Shown here: positions 57,020 to 64,000 of the stretch, piece by piece
Position numbering within the stretch: position 1 is the first letter of the stretch
Layout of the letters: each line of letters opens with the position of its first letter
Origin: Bordetella genomosp. 2
Lineage (GTDB): Bacteria > Pseudomonadota > Gammaproteobacteria > Burkholderiales > Burkholderiaceae_B
Assembly: GCF_002261345.1 (NCBI RefSeq)
Contig: NZ_NEVT01000009.1
Span: 372,001-436,000 of the forward strand
Direction: 5' to 3'
DNA length: 64,000 nucleotides
Notes under the pieces: model-generated
Told to the model about the DNA's origin: nothing
Databases searched by the model: none
Seen by the model: the letters and a program-made list of their open reading frames with translations, nothing else
Translations under genes and position numbers: made by a program

Positions 57020-57349
57020 TTAGGCTCCGACCTTGACCGTGATGTGGCAGGTCTGCTTCTCGATGCGGTTACCACGGCCCTTGGCGCGAGCCGAGAAACG
57101 CTTCATCGATTGCGCCTTGTCGACGAAAATCGTGGTGATCTTCAGTTCGTCGATGTCGGCGCCGTCGTTGTGTTCGGCATTGGCGATGGCGGACTCGACA
57201 GCCTTCTTCAGGATGCCGGCGGCCTTCTTGGGGGAAAAGGTGAGGATGTTCAGCGCCTGAGCAACCGACTTGCCGCGGATCAGGTCCGCAACCAGACGGG
57301 TCTTCTGGGCCGAGATGTGAACCCCACGGATAACGGCAGTAGTTTCCAT
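57020..57349 (-). CDS. rplV: 50S ribosomal protein L22
   Basis: A 109-residue protein whose hairpin lines the exit tunnel, a site of macrolide resistance mutations. It has [20 protein letters not shown], then [21 protein letters not shown] and [19 protein letters not shown], the L22 pattern. It follows rpsS by three bases. Confidence 0.97.
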   Translation of the reverse strand: METTAVIRGVHISAQKTRLVADLIRGKSVAQALNILTFSPKKAAGILKKAVESAIANAEHNDGADIDELKITTIFVDKAQSMKRFSARAKGRGNRIEKQTCHITVKVGA

Positions 57350-57352
57350 CGC

Positions 57353-57628
57353 TTACCTCTTCGCCTTCTTGTCCGCGGCGTGGCCCTTGAACGTACGGGT
57401 CAGCGCGAACTCGCCGAGCTTGTGACCGACCATGTTCTCGTTGATGTAAACGGGAACGTGCTGGCGGCCGTTGTGCACAGCGATCGTCAGGCCGATGAAC
57501 TCGGGCAGGATCGTGGAACGGCGCGACCAGGTTTTGATCGGCTTCTTGTCTTTGCCCGCGACGGCCGCGTCCACCTTCTTGATGAGGTGGGCGTCGACAA
57601 ACGGGCCTTTCTTGATCGAACGTGACAT
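57353..57628 (-). CDS. rpsS: 30S ribosomal protein S19
   Basis: A 91-residue head protein that pairs with S13. It begins [18 protein letters not shown] and contains [22 protein letters not shown] and [18 protein letters not shown], the S19 signature. It lies between rplB and rplV. Confidence 0.97.
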   Translation of the reverse strand: MSRSIKKGPFVDAHLIKKVDAAVAGKDKKPIKTWSRRSTILPEFIGLTIAVHNGRQHVPVYINENMVGHKLGEFALTRTFKGHAADKKAKR

Positions 57629-57640
57629 AGTGTTCGCCTC

Positions 57641-58468
57641 TTACTTGCGCTTGCGCCGTTGGACGATCATGTTGTTCGTCCGCTTGTTGCGACGGGTCTT
57701 GAAACCCTTCGAGGGCGTGCCCCACGGGCTGACCGGTTCGCGTGCCTCGCCGGTACGGCCTTCGCCGCCACCGTGCGGGTGGTCCACCGGGTTCATGGCC
57801 ACGCCACGAACCGTCGGACGCACACCGCGCCAACGCATCGCACCGGCCTTGCCGATCTGGCGCAGGCTGTGTTCTTCGTTACCGACTTCGCCGATGGTGG
57901 CGCGGCACTCGATGTGGACGCGACGGACTTCGCCCGAACGCAGACGCACTTGGGCGTACGTGCCTTCACGAGCCAGCAGCACCGCCGACGCACCGGCCGA
58001 ACGCGCCATCTGGGCGCCTTTGCCGGGGATCATTTCGATGCAGTGGATGGTGGTACCCACCGGGATGTTGCGGATCGGCAGCGTGTTGCCGGCGCGGATC
58101 GGGGCTTCGATGCCCGAGACCAGCGTGGCGCCCACTTCCAGGCCGCGCGGCGCGATGATGTAGCGACGCTCGCCGTCGGCATAGCACAGCAGGGCGATGT
58201 GCGCCGTACGGTTGGGGTCGTACTCGAGGCGTTCCACCTTGGCCTGGATGCCGTCCTTGTTGCGACGGAAGTCGATCACGCGATAGTGCTGCTTGTGACC
58301 GCCGCCACGATGGCGAACCGTGATGTGGCCGTTGTTGTTACGGCCCGAGCCACGGGTCTTCTTCTCGAGCAGGGCGGCATGCGGCGCGCCTTTGTGCAGC
58401 TTGGGGCTGACGACCTTCACCATGCCGCGACGGCCGGCCGAGGTCGGTTTTACTTTGACGAGGGCCAT
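57641..58468 (-). CDS. rplB: 50S ribosomal protein L2
   Basis: A 275-residue conserved protein at the peptidyl transferase centre. It includes [34 protein letters not shown]-like [19 protein letters not shown], and the C-terminal [19 protein letters not shown], the L2 signature. It directly follows rplW, whose stop abuts the start. Confidence 0.98.
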   Translation of the reverse strand: MALVKVKPTSAGRRGMVKVVSPKLHKGAPHAALLEKKTRGSGRNNNGHITVRHRGGGHKQHYRVIDFRRNKDGIQAKVERLEYDPNRTAHIALLCYADGERRYIIAPRGLEVGATLVSGIEAPIRAGNTLPIRNIPVGTTIHCIEMIPGKGAQMARSAGASAVLLAREGTYAQVRLRSGEVRRVHIECRATIGEVGNEEHSLRQIGKAGAMRWRGVRPTVRGVAMNPVDHPHGGGEGRTGEAREPVSPWGTPSKGFKTRRNKRTNNMIVQRRKRK

Positions 58469-58765
58469 TTACTTCACCTCCGCAAAGTCGATTTCCTGGC
58501 CTTCCTTGAGCGCGACATAGGCCTTGCGCTCGCTGCGGCGGCGACCCACGAAGCGGCCAAAGCGCTTGACTTTGCCCTTACGGTTGAGGACCTGCACGGA
58601 CTCGACCTGCACTTTGAACAGCAGTTCGACGGCAGCCTTGATTTCCGGCTTGGTAGCGTCAGCCACGACACGGAAAGCGACTTGCTGGTTCTTCTCGGCA
58701 ACGAAGGTGGCCTTTTCGGTCACCACCGGAGCCAGAATGACTTGCATCAAGCGTTCGGCGTTCAT
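58469..58765 (-). CDS. rplW: 50S ribosomal protein L23
   Basis: A 98-residue protein at the exit tunnel. It contains [40 protein letters not shown] and [19 protein letters not shown], the L23 pattern. It overlaps the end of rplD by four bases and abuts rplB, so translation is coupled. Confidence 0.97.
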   Translation of the reverse strand: MNAERLMQVILAPVVTEKATFVAEKNQQVAFRVVADATKPEIKAAVELLFKVQVESVQVLNRKGKVKRFGRFVGRRRSERKAYVALKEGQEIDFAEVK

Positions 58766-59379
58766 CCCAGCATCTCCTCGAGTTGAGCGATGGCCGGCTT
58801 GGTGATCAGCACTTTCTTGTAGTGGATCAGCGACAACGGATCGGCATAGCGGGGTTCGACCACGGCAACGTGCGGCAGGTTGCGAGTGGCGAGGTAAACA
58901 TTTTCATCGACGGCGTCGGTGATGATCAGCACCGAATCGAGGCCCAGGGTCTTGAGCTTGGCCACGGCCAGCTTGGTCTTGGGCGATTCGAGGTCGAACG
59001 TGTCGACGACGGCGATGCGGTCTTCGCGGGCCAGCTGCGACAGAATCGAGCGGATGCCGGCGCGGTACATCTTCTTGTTGACCTTCTGGCTGAAGTTTTC
59101 TTCAGGCGAGTTCGGGAAGGTGCGGCCACCCCCACGCCACAGCGGCGACGAGGTCATGCCGGCGCGCGCGCGGCCGGTACCCTTCTGGCGCCAGGGCTTC
59201 TTGGTGGTGTGCTTGACTTCGGCACGGTCCTTCTGGGCGCGGTTGCCGCTGCGCGCGTTGGCCTGGTAGGCCACCACGACCTGGTGAACCAGCGCTTCGT
59301 TGAAATCGCGACCGAAGATGGTGTCGGGCGCGCTGAACGTAGCGGCCTGACCTTGATCGTTCAGGAGCTTGAGATCCAT
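58762..59379 (-). CDS. rplD: 50S ribosomal protein L4
   Basis: A 205-residue protein with an extended tunnel-lining loop, [20 protein letters not shown] and [20 protein letters not shown]. In E. coli L4 also represses the S10 operon. ATG overlaps none upstream; the gene follows rplC by five bases and overlaps rplW by four. Confidence 0.98.
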   Translation of the reverse strand: MDLKLLNDQGQAATFSAPDTIFGRDFNEALVHQVVVAYQANARSGNRAQKDRAEVKHTTKKPWRQKGTGRARAGMTSSPLWRGGGRTFPNSPEENFSQKVNKKMYRAGIRSILSQLAREDRIAVVDTFDLESPKTKLAVAKLKTLGLDSVLIITDAVDENVYLATRNLPHVAVVEPRYADPLSLIHYKKVLITKPAIAQLEEMLG

Positions 59380-59384
59380 GATGC

Positions 59385-60074
59385 TTACGCCCCCTTCTTG
59401 GCCGGCGCCTTGATGGCCGGACGCACGACGACATCGCCGCCGGCATGGCCGGGAACGGCGCCCTTGACCAGCAGCAGGCCGCGTTCGGCGTCGACACGCA
59501 CGACGTCGAGGTTTTGAACGGTACGGGTCACATCGCCCAGGTGGCCAGCCATGCGCTTGCCGGGGAAGATGCGGCCCGGATCCTGCGCCTGGCCGATCGA
59601 GCCGGGCACGCGGTGCGAACGGGAGTTACCGTGCGAGGCGCGCTGCGAACCGAAGTTGTGGCGCTTGATGGTGCCGGCGAAACCCTTACCGATCGTGGTG
59701 CCCGTGACGTCGACCTGCTGGCCGGCTTCGAACACCGATTCCACGGCGATGACCGCGCCGGGGGTGAACTCGGCGAGGCGGGCGGGATCAAGGCGAAATT
59801 CTTTCTGGATGCTACCGGCTTCGGCTCCGGCCTTGGCGTAGTGGCCGGTTTGCGGCTTGGCCACACGCGAGGCACGACGGGTGCCGTAAGCCACCTGGAT
59901 CGCGGCGTAGCCGTCGGTTTCCAGAGACTTGATCTGGGTCACGCGGTTGTTCGACACGTCCAGCACGGTCACCGGGATGGATTCACCTTCCTCGGTAAAA
60001 ATGCGGGTCATGCCGACCTTGCGACCCACCAGACCCAGCCGATGCGCGGCGGGCGTGGACGTCGAATTCGACAT
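59385..60074 (-). CDS. rplC: 50S ribosomal protein L3
   Basis: A 229-residue protein near the peptidyl transferase centre. It shows [40 protein letters not shown] and [21 protein letters not shown], the L3 signature. The ATG at 60074 is chosen over 60086 because GGAG lies six bases before it. It is first in the block here; rpsJ (S10), usually its upstream neighbour, is absent. Confidence 0.97.
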   Translation of the reverse strand: MSNSTSTPAAHRLGLVGRKVGMTRIFTEEGESIPVTVLDVSNNRVTQIKSLETDGYAAIQVAYGTRRASRVAKPQTGHYAKAGAEAGSIQKEFRLDPARLAEFTPGAVIAVESVFEAGQQVDVTGTTIGKGFAGTIKRHNFGSQRASHGNSRSHRVPGSIGQAQDPGRIFPGKRMAGHLGDVTRTVQNLDVVRVDAERGLLLVKGAVPGHAGGDVVVRPAIKAPAKKGA

Positions 60075-60218
60075 TGTTTTCTCCATTCCCGACTACGATT
60101 GGTCGGGGCTAATCGGGCAAAAGGTAAAGGCTTTCACCCTACAGGACTAAGTAACCAAAACCGCCCGCGGCTAAGCGCGCGGCCAGGGTTGCTGTTGCCA
60201 CAAAATGGCAAGCTTGGC

Positions 60219-60248
60219 ATATTAGCACGATTTTTCCAGGCAGCACAA
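60219..60248 (-). promoter_or_regulatory. Probable promoter of rplC-rpsQ operon
   Basis: Reading the minus strand, TTGTGC (complement of 60243-60248), an 18-base spacer and TAATAT (complement of 60219-60224) form a good sigma-70 promoter about 140 bases before rplC. A GC-rich inverted segment (CCGCG/CGCGG) followed by TTTT lies in the leader at about 60160-60185 and could be an attenuator. Confidence 0.65.
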
Positions 60249-60278
60249 GTACTTAGATGCCTTGCCGCCACGGGCGTC

Positions 60279-61214
60279 CTAGCGGCCGGCCCGCCGGGGC
60301 GCGGCCTTCTCGGCCAGGATCAGGTACAGGCCGCTGGCAATGATGATGGCGCTGCCCGCCAGGGCGGCGGGCGTCGGCACCTCGCCCCAGACGGCATAGC
60401 CCAGGGCGATGGCCAACACGATGCGGCTATAGCTGAGCGCCCCTGCCAGCGCCGGGGGCATGAGCCGGAAGGCCTGGGTCTGCGAATATTGCCCCACCGC
60501 GCCGGCCAGGCCGGCCCCGCCCAGCACCAGCCAGCCGATGGCATCCGGCGCGACCCAGCCCAGGGGTAGCCAGCAGGCCGTTACCAGGGTGGCCAGGGCG
60601 GTGAAGTAGAAGACCACACAGGTAGGGTGTTCCGAGCCGCTGGTCTTGCGGGTCAGCACCATGCCCAATGCATACAGCAATGTGCTGCCCAGGCCGGCCA
60701 GCGCCCCCGCGTCGAGCAGCCCGGCGCCGGGCGGCGCGATCAGCAGCACGCCGGCGAAGCCGATGATCACCGCCATCCAGCGCCGGGCGCCGACCCGCTC
60801 GGCCAGGATGGGCGCCGACAGCGCGGCGATCATCAAGGGCCCGACATAGGTATAGGCAGTGGCGTCGGCAAAAGGCAACAGGTGGTACGACCAGAAGCTC
60901 AGGACCATGGACGCCACCATCAAGACGCTGAGCGTGGCGATGGCCGCCGGCCGGCTGGTGCGCAGCACCGCGGCGCCGCCCTGGTGGCGCGCCAGCAACA
61001 GTATGGGAAGCAGCGCCACCGCGCTGCGCAGGAAGACCGCCTGGCCGAAGGGGTAGATTTCGACCGCCCATTTCACCAGGGCGTTCATGAAGGCGAACGC
61101 CGCCACGGAGACGAGCAAGTGGGCGATGCCCGCGCCGAGCCGGATGTCGGCCATGGGCGGCACGCGGCCGCCGGCCGCCGGCACGGGTGACGGCGCCAGG
61201 GGAGCCGGATTCAT
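60279..61214 (-). CDS. DMT superfamily transporter (EamA domain)
   Basis: A 311-residue inner-membrane protein with ten predicted helices as two EamA repeats. LVSVAAFAFMNALVKW opens the first, and GLGSTLLYALGMVLTRKT opens the second. PFADATAYTYVGPLMIAALSAP is a typical loop-helix of the family. Members export metabolites or amino acids; substrate unknown. It starts ten bases after the ABC ATPase gene stop, on the same strand as it, so it may belong to the same transcript. Confidence 0.87.
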   Translation of the reverse strand: MNPAPLAPSPVPAAGGRVPPMADIRLGAGIAHLLVSVAAFAFMNALVKWAVEIYPFGQAVFLRSAVALLPILLLARHQGGAAVLRTSRPAAIATLSVLMVASMVLSFWSYHLLPFADATAYTYVGPLMIAALSAPILAERVGARRWMAVIIGFAGVLLIAPPGAGLLDAGALAGLGSTLLYALGMVLTRKTSGSEHPTCVVFYFTALATLVTACWLPLGWVAPDAIGWLVLGGAGLAGAVGQYSQTQAFRLMPPALAGALSYSRIVLAIALGYAVWGEVPTPAALAGSAIIIASGLYLILAEKAAPRRAGR

Positions 61215-61224
61215 GGCAGGGTCA

Positions 61225-62289
61225 CTATGCGGCTTGCCGGCGTTTCTCGTAGACCGCCTGCCGCAACGCCAGGCCGGCCGTGGGCGAGGCCGGGCGCGCG
61301 GCAGCCTGGAACAACGGCACCTGCTCCGCGTGATGGCAGGCCACCTGGTGGCCCGGGCCCATGGGGCGCAAGGCCGGTACCTGCTGGCGGCACTGCTCCG
61401 TCGCCATGGCGCAGCGCGTATGGAAACGGCAACCGGGCGGCGGATTGATCGGACTGGGAATGTCGCCGGCGGGCACCGCCTTGTCGCGGAAAGCGGGATT
61501 GGGCTCCGGGGCGGCCGCCAGCAGCGCCTGGGTATAGGGGTGGCGCGGACGCTCGTAGAGGCTGCGCTTGTCGGCGATCTCCACCATCTGGCCCAGATAC
61601 ATCACCGCGACGCGATCCGCGATATGACGCACGACCGCCAGGCCATGCGAAATGAAAAGGTAGGAAAACTTGAACTCGTGCTGCAGATCCTTGAGCAGGT
61701 TGACGATCTGCGCCTGGATCGACACATCCAGCGCGGACACGGGTTCGTCGCAGACGATGAGCTTGGGCGACAAGGCCAGCGCGCGCGCAATGCCGATGCG
61801 CTGGCGCTGGCCTCCGGAGAACTGGTGGGGATAGCGTTGCGCATGATAGGGAGCCAGGTCCACCAGCCGCAATAGCTCCTCGACGCGCCGCCCATGCGTC
61901 GCGGGATCGCCGACCTTGTGCACCTGCAGCGGCTCCGCCAGGATTTCACCGATAGTCATGCGCGGGTTCAGGCTGGCGTATGGATCCTGGAACACGATCT
62001 GCATACTGCGGCGCAACGCATTGAGGTCGCGCCGCGACGCGTGGGTGATGTCGCGCCCCTCGAAGCGGATGCGCCCGGCCGTCGGCTCGATCAGGCGCAT
62101 CGCCAGGCGCGCCGTGGTCGATTTTCCACAGCCGGTCTCGCCGACGATGGCCAGGGTCTCGCCCCGGGCGATCGACAGGCTGACATCGTCGACCGCGCGC
62201 ACCATGCCGACCTGCCGCCGCAGCAGGGCCCCGCTGCGCACCGGATAATGTTTCGACACGCCTTCCAGCTCCAGCAGGGTCTCGGTCAT
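61225..62289 (-). CDS. Oligopeptide/dipeptide ABC transporter ATPase (DppF/OppF-like)
   Basis: A 354-residue ATPase. Walker A is GETGCGKST (about residue 50), followed by Q-loop [15 protein letters not shown], signature [15 protein letters not shown], and Walker [13 protein letters not shown]. The C-terminal cysteine-rich extension [15 protein letters not shown] with PxYT-like [10 protein letters not shown] is typical of the peptide/nickel subgroup, where it can bind a 4Fe-4S cluster. It overlaps the DppD-like gene by four bases. Transport membrane and binding-protein genes are probably outside the window. Confidence 0.92.
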   Translation of the reverse strand: MTETLLELEGVSKHYPVRSGALLRRQVGMVRAVDDVSLSIARGETLAIVGETGCGKSTTARLAMRLIEPTAGRIRFEGRDITHASRRDLNALRRSMQIVFQDPYASLNPRMTIGEILAEPLQVHKVGDPATHGRRVEELLRLVDLAPYHAQRYPHQFSGGQRQRIGIARALALSPKLIVCDEPVSALDVSIQAQIVNLLKDLQHEFKFSYLFISHGLAVVRHIADRVAVMYLGQMVEIADKRSLYERPRHPYTQALLAAAPEPNPAFRDKAVPAGDIPSPINPPPGCRFHTRCAMATEQCRQQVPALRPMGPGHQVACHHAEQVPLFQAAARPASPTAGLALRQAVYEKRRQAA

Positions 62290-63266
62290 GCGAATTGCTC
62301 CAGTGGAACGTTCCAGCATGCCGCCGCGTGGCCCGGCGCCACCTCTTCCAGGGCAGGCAGGTCGCGCCGGCAGCGCTCGCTGGCGAACAGGCAGCGCGGG
62401 TTGAAGCGGCATCCGGCCGGATAGCGGAACGGCGGCGGCACCGTGCCGCGGATCGTCAACAGGCGCGCCGTGTCGGCGCTCATGCGCGGCAGCGAACTCA
62501 TCAGGCCCAGCGTGTAGGGATGCTGGGTATCCTGGAAGACGGCCGACACCGACGCGGCTTCCATGACCTTGCCGGCATACATCACGGCCACTTCGTCGGC
62601 GCATTGCGCGATGACGCCGAGGTCGTGGGTGATCAGCACGATGGCCATGCCCGTCTCCTGCTGCAGGTCGCGCAGCAGTTGCAGGATCTGTGCCTGGATC
62701 GTCACGTCCAGTGCGGTGGTGGGCTCGTCGGCGATCAGCACGGCCGGCTTGCAGGCCAGCGCCATGGCGATCATGACCCGCTGGCGCATGCCGCCGGAAA
62801 GCTGGTGCGGGTACTCGGCGAAGCGGCGCTCGGGCGAGGATATGCGCACCTTGGCCAGCGCTTCGATGGCCAGGGCTTTCAGGTCGCTGTCCGCCATCGA
62901 ATGATGCGCGCGAACCGCCTCCATGATCTGGAAGCCGACCGTGTGCACCGGGTTGAGGCTGGTCATCGGTTCCTGGAAGACCATCGCGATGCGGTTGCCG
63001 CGGATCTCCCGCATGCGGGCGGCCGACAGGGTGCGCAGGTCGCGGCCCTCGAACAGGATCTGGCCCGCCTGGATGCGCCCGGGCGGAGGCACCAACCCCA
63101 TGATCGACAGCGACAGCATGCTTTTGCCCGAGCCGCTTTCGCCCACGATGCCGAGGGTCGTGCCGGGCCGCACCTGCAGGCTGACGCCGTCCACGGCGCG
63201 CACCTCCCCCATGGGGGTATGGAACGCCGTGACCAGGTCCCGCACTTCGAGTATGGGCGCATCCAT
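62286..63266 (-). CDS. Oligopeptide/dipeptide ABC transporter ATPase (DppD/OppD-like)
   Basis: A 326-residue ATPase of the same peptide/opine/nickel subgroup. Walker A is GESGSGKSM, with Q-loop [12 protein letters not shown], signature [15 protein letters not shown] and Walker [12 protein letters not shown]. The C-terminal [15 protein letters not shown] matches the extension of its partner. It begins ten bases after the amidohydrolase stop and overlaps the DppF-like gene. The tandem pair indicates a peptide- or related-substrate importer. Confidence 0.92.
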   Translation of the reverse strand: MDAPILEVRDLVTAFHTPMGEVRAVDGVSLQVRPGTTLGIVGESGSGKSMLSLSIMGLVPPPGRIQAGQILFEGRDLRTLSAARMREIRGNRIAMVFQEPMTSLNPVHTVGFQIMEAVRAHHSMADSDLKALAIEALAKVRISSPERRFAEYPHQLSGGMRQRVMIAMALACKPAVLIADEPTTALDVTIQAQILQLLRDLQQETGMAIVLITHDLGVIAQCADEVAVMYAGKVMEAASVSAVFQDTQHPYTLGLMSSLPRMSADTARLLTIRGTVPPPFRYPAGCRFNPRCLFASERCRRDLPALEEVAPGHAAACWNVPLEQFA

Positions 63267-63276
63267 GGATGCTCCT

Positions 63277-64000
63277 TCAGGCCAGCGGAAAAGTCAGGGG
63301 CGAGACCTGCGAGATACTGCGATGCGCCACCAGGTCGAGCTCCGGCACGCGCTCGGCCGCGCGCTGCTGGGCCTCGTGCACCGCGGCAGCGGCCGCGGCG
63401 CGGTCGATGGTGAGCAGTTTGCCCGCATCCACCACCTTGCGGCCATCGACATAGACGGTATGGATGGCGCGGTCCCCGGCCGCGTAAATGAGGCTGCGCA
63501 CCGGGTCGCGATACGGGCTCATCATCGGATGCGTCATGTCCACCATGACCACGTCCGCCTTTGCGCCGACCGCCAGCCGGCCGATGTCCTCGCGTCCCAG
63601 CGCGCGCGCTCCGCCCACGGTGGCGGCATCGAAGACATCGGTGGTGGTGAGCGTGCGCGGATTGTCCGCCATCACGCGCGCCAGGTACGCCACGTGGCGC
63701 ATTTCGTCCATGATGTTGTGGGGATACGAGTCCGTGCCGATGCCCATGTTCACGCCGGCCCGCCGATAACGCCCGAAATCGCGCAACGCCATGCCGCGCC
63801 GCATGAAAATGGTGGGACAGTGCGCCACCGTGGTGCCGGTCTCGGCCAGAATGGCCAGGTCCTTGTCGGTGCTCCAGTGCGTGCGCGGGTGGTGATCCAG
63901 GAAGATCCCGTGCCCCACGATCGACTGCGGCCGCAGCACCCCCAGCGAATGCAGCCACTGGATCGGCGTGACGCCGTGGCGGCGGGTCATCTCGTGGAAC
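63277..64000 (-). CDS. Amidohydrolase / ATZ-TRZ-like deaminase, 5' end beyond window
   Basis: The last 241 or so codons of a metal-dependent amidohydrolase related to chlorohydrolases and S-adenosylhomocysteine/guanine deaminases. Visible are [12 protein letters not shown] (His ligand region), [12 protein letters not shown] (His-Cys-Pro with the second His), and [17 protein letters not shown] with the metal-binding Asp. The C-terminal [20 protein letters not shown] region is the composite beta-domain. It lies ten bases before the ABC ATPase genes, so it probably acts on the imported compound. Substrate cannot be set; the start is beyond the edge. Confidence 0.83.
   Translation of the reverse strand, partial: FHEMTRRHGVTPIQWLHSLGVLRPQSIVGHGIFLDHHPRTHWSTDKDLAILAETGTTVAHCPTIFMRRGMALRDFGRYRRAGVNMGIGTDSYPHNIMDEMRHVAYLARVMADNPRTLTTTDVFDAATVGGARALGREDIGRLAVGAKADVVMVDMTHPMMSPYRDPVRSLIYAAGDRAIHTVYVDGRKVVDAGKLLTIDRAAAAAAVHEAQQRAAERVPELDLVAHRSISQVSPLTFPLA

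Overview
The window is GC-rich (well over 60% by eye) and reads as a chromosomal segment of a betaproteobacterium of the family Alcaligenaceae, most likely genus Bordetella. Pointers are a Bug-type periplasmic receptor gene standing alone, a System II (CcsBA) cytochrome c biogenesis locus, infA between secY and rpmJ, and the engB-hemB and cyaY-lptM-lysA linkages. No insertion sequence, prophage, CRISPR array, tRNA or rRNA gene was found. The species cannot be settled from this stretch; the lack of any IS copy argues weakly against an IS-rich lineage such as B. pertussis.

Layout. 1-3131: NAD and pantothenate synthesis (nadB, cut by the edge; nadA; panB), with a NadQ-like operator before nadA. 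3245-4353: a hotdog thioesterase and a nitroreductase. 4385-10646: an AraC regulator divergent from an apparent six-gene catabolic or export operon (RidA, MHS transporter, PLP dehydratase, histone-deacetylase-like amidohydrolase, AzlD, AzlC). 10651-18000: a lipoprotein 5'-nucleotidase, an orphan membrane-anchored protein, a Bug receptor, a PhyH dioxygenase, a VOC protein, an unusual repeat region and an amino-acid permease. 18012-21119: a compact ECF-sigma module (cytochrome b561, catalase-like peroxidase, sigma factor, anti-sigma) transcribed divergently from two mirror-image promoters.

21208-43350 is housekeeping: ssb, an MFS exporter, uvrA, a GST, dgt, aroB, aroK, mrcA, cyaY, lptM, lysA, ccsA, ccsB, a cytochrome c4, engB, hemB, dsbD, cutA and a HIT protein. 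The cytochrome c, heme and DsbD genes form a functional neighbourhood for periplasmic redox protein assembly.

43423-60074 is the S10-spc-alpha ribosomal supercluster on the minus strand, from rplC to rplQ. It differs from the enterobacterial arrangement in two ways: rpsJ is not upstream of rplC, and the S10 and spc blocks are separated by 2.95 kb holding an LpxO-like dioxygenase, an aldehyde dehydrogenase, a bidirectional terminator and repeats. 60279-64000 holds a DMT transporter, two Dpp/Opp-type ABC ATPases and an amidohydrolase cut by the edge.

The least ordinary signals are the mirror-image ECF promoter pair, two inverted copies of a 77-bp core flanked by different but internally complementary arms (15871-16306), and a 13-bp palindrome, GGTGTC(A/T)GACACC, found at six gene ends, usually as an inverted pair.
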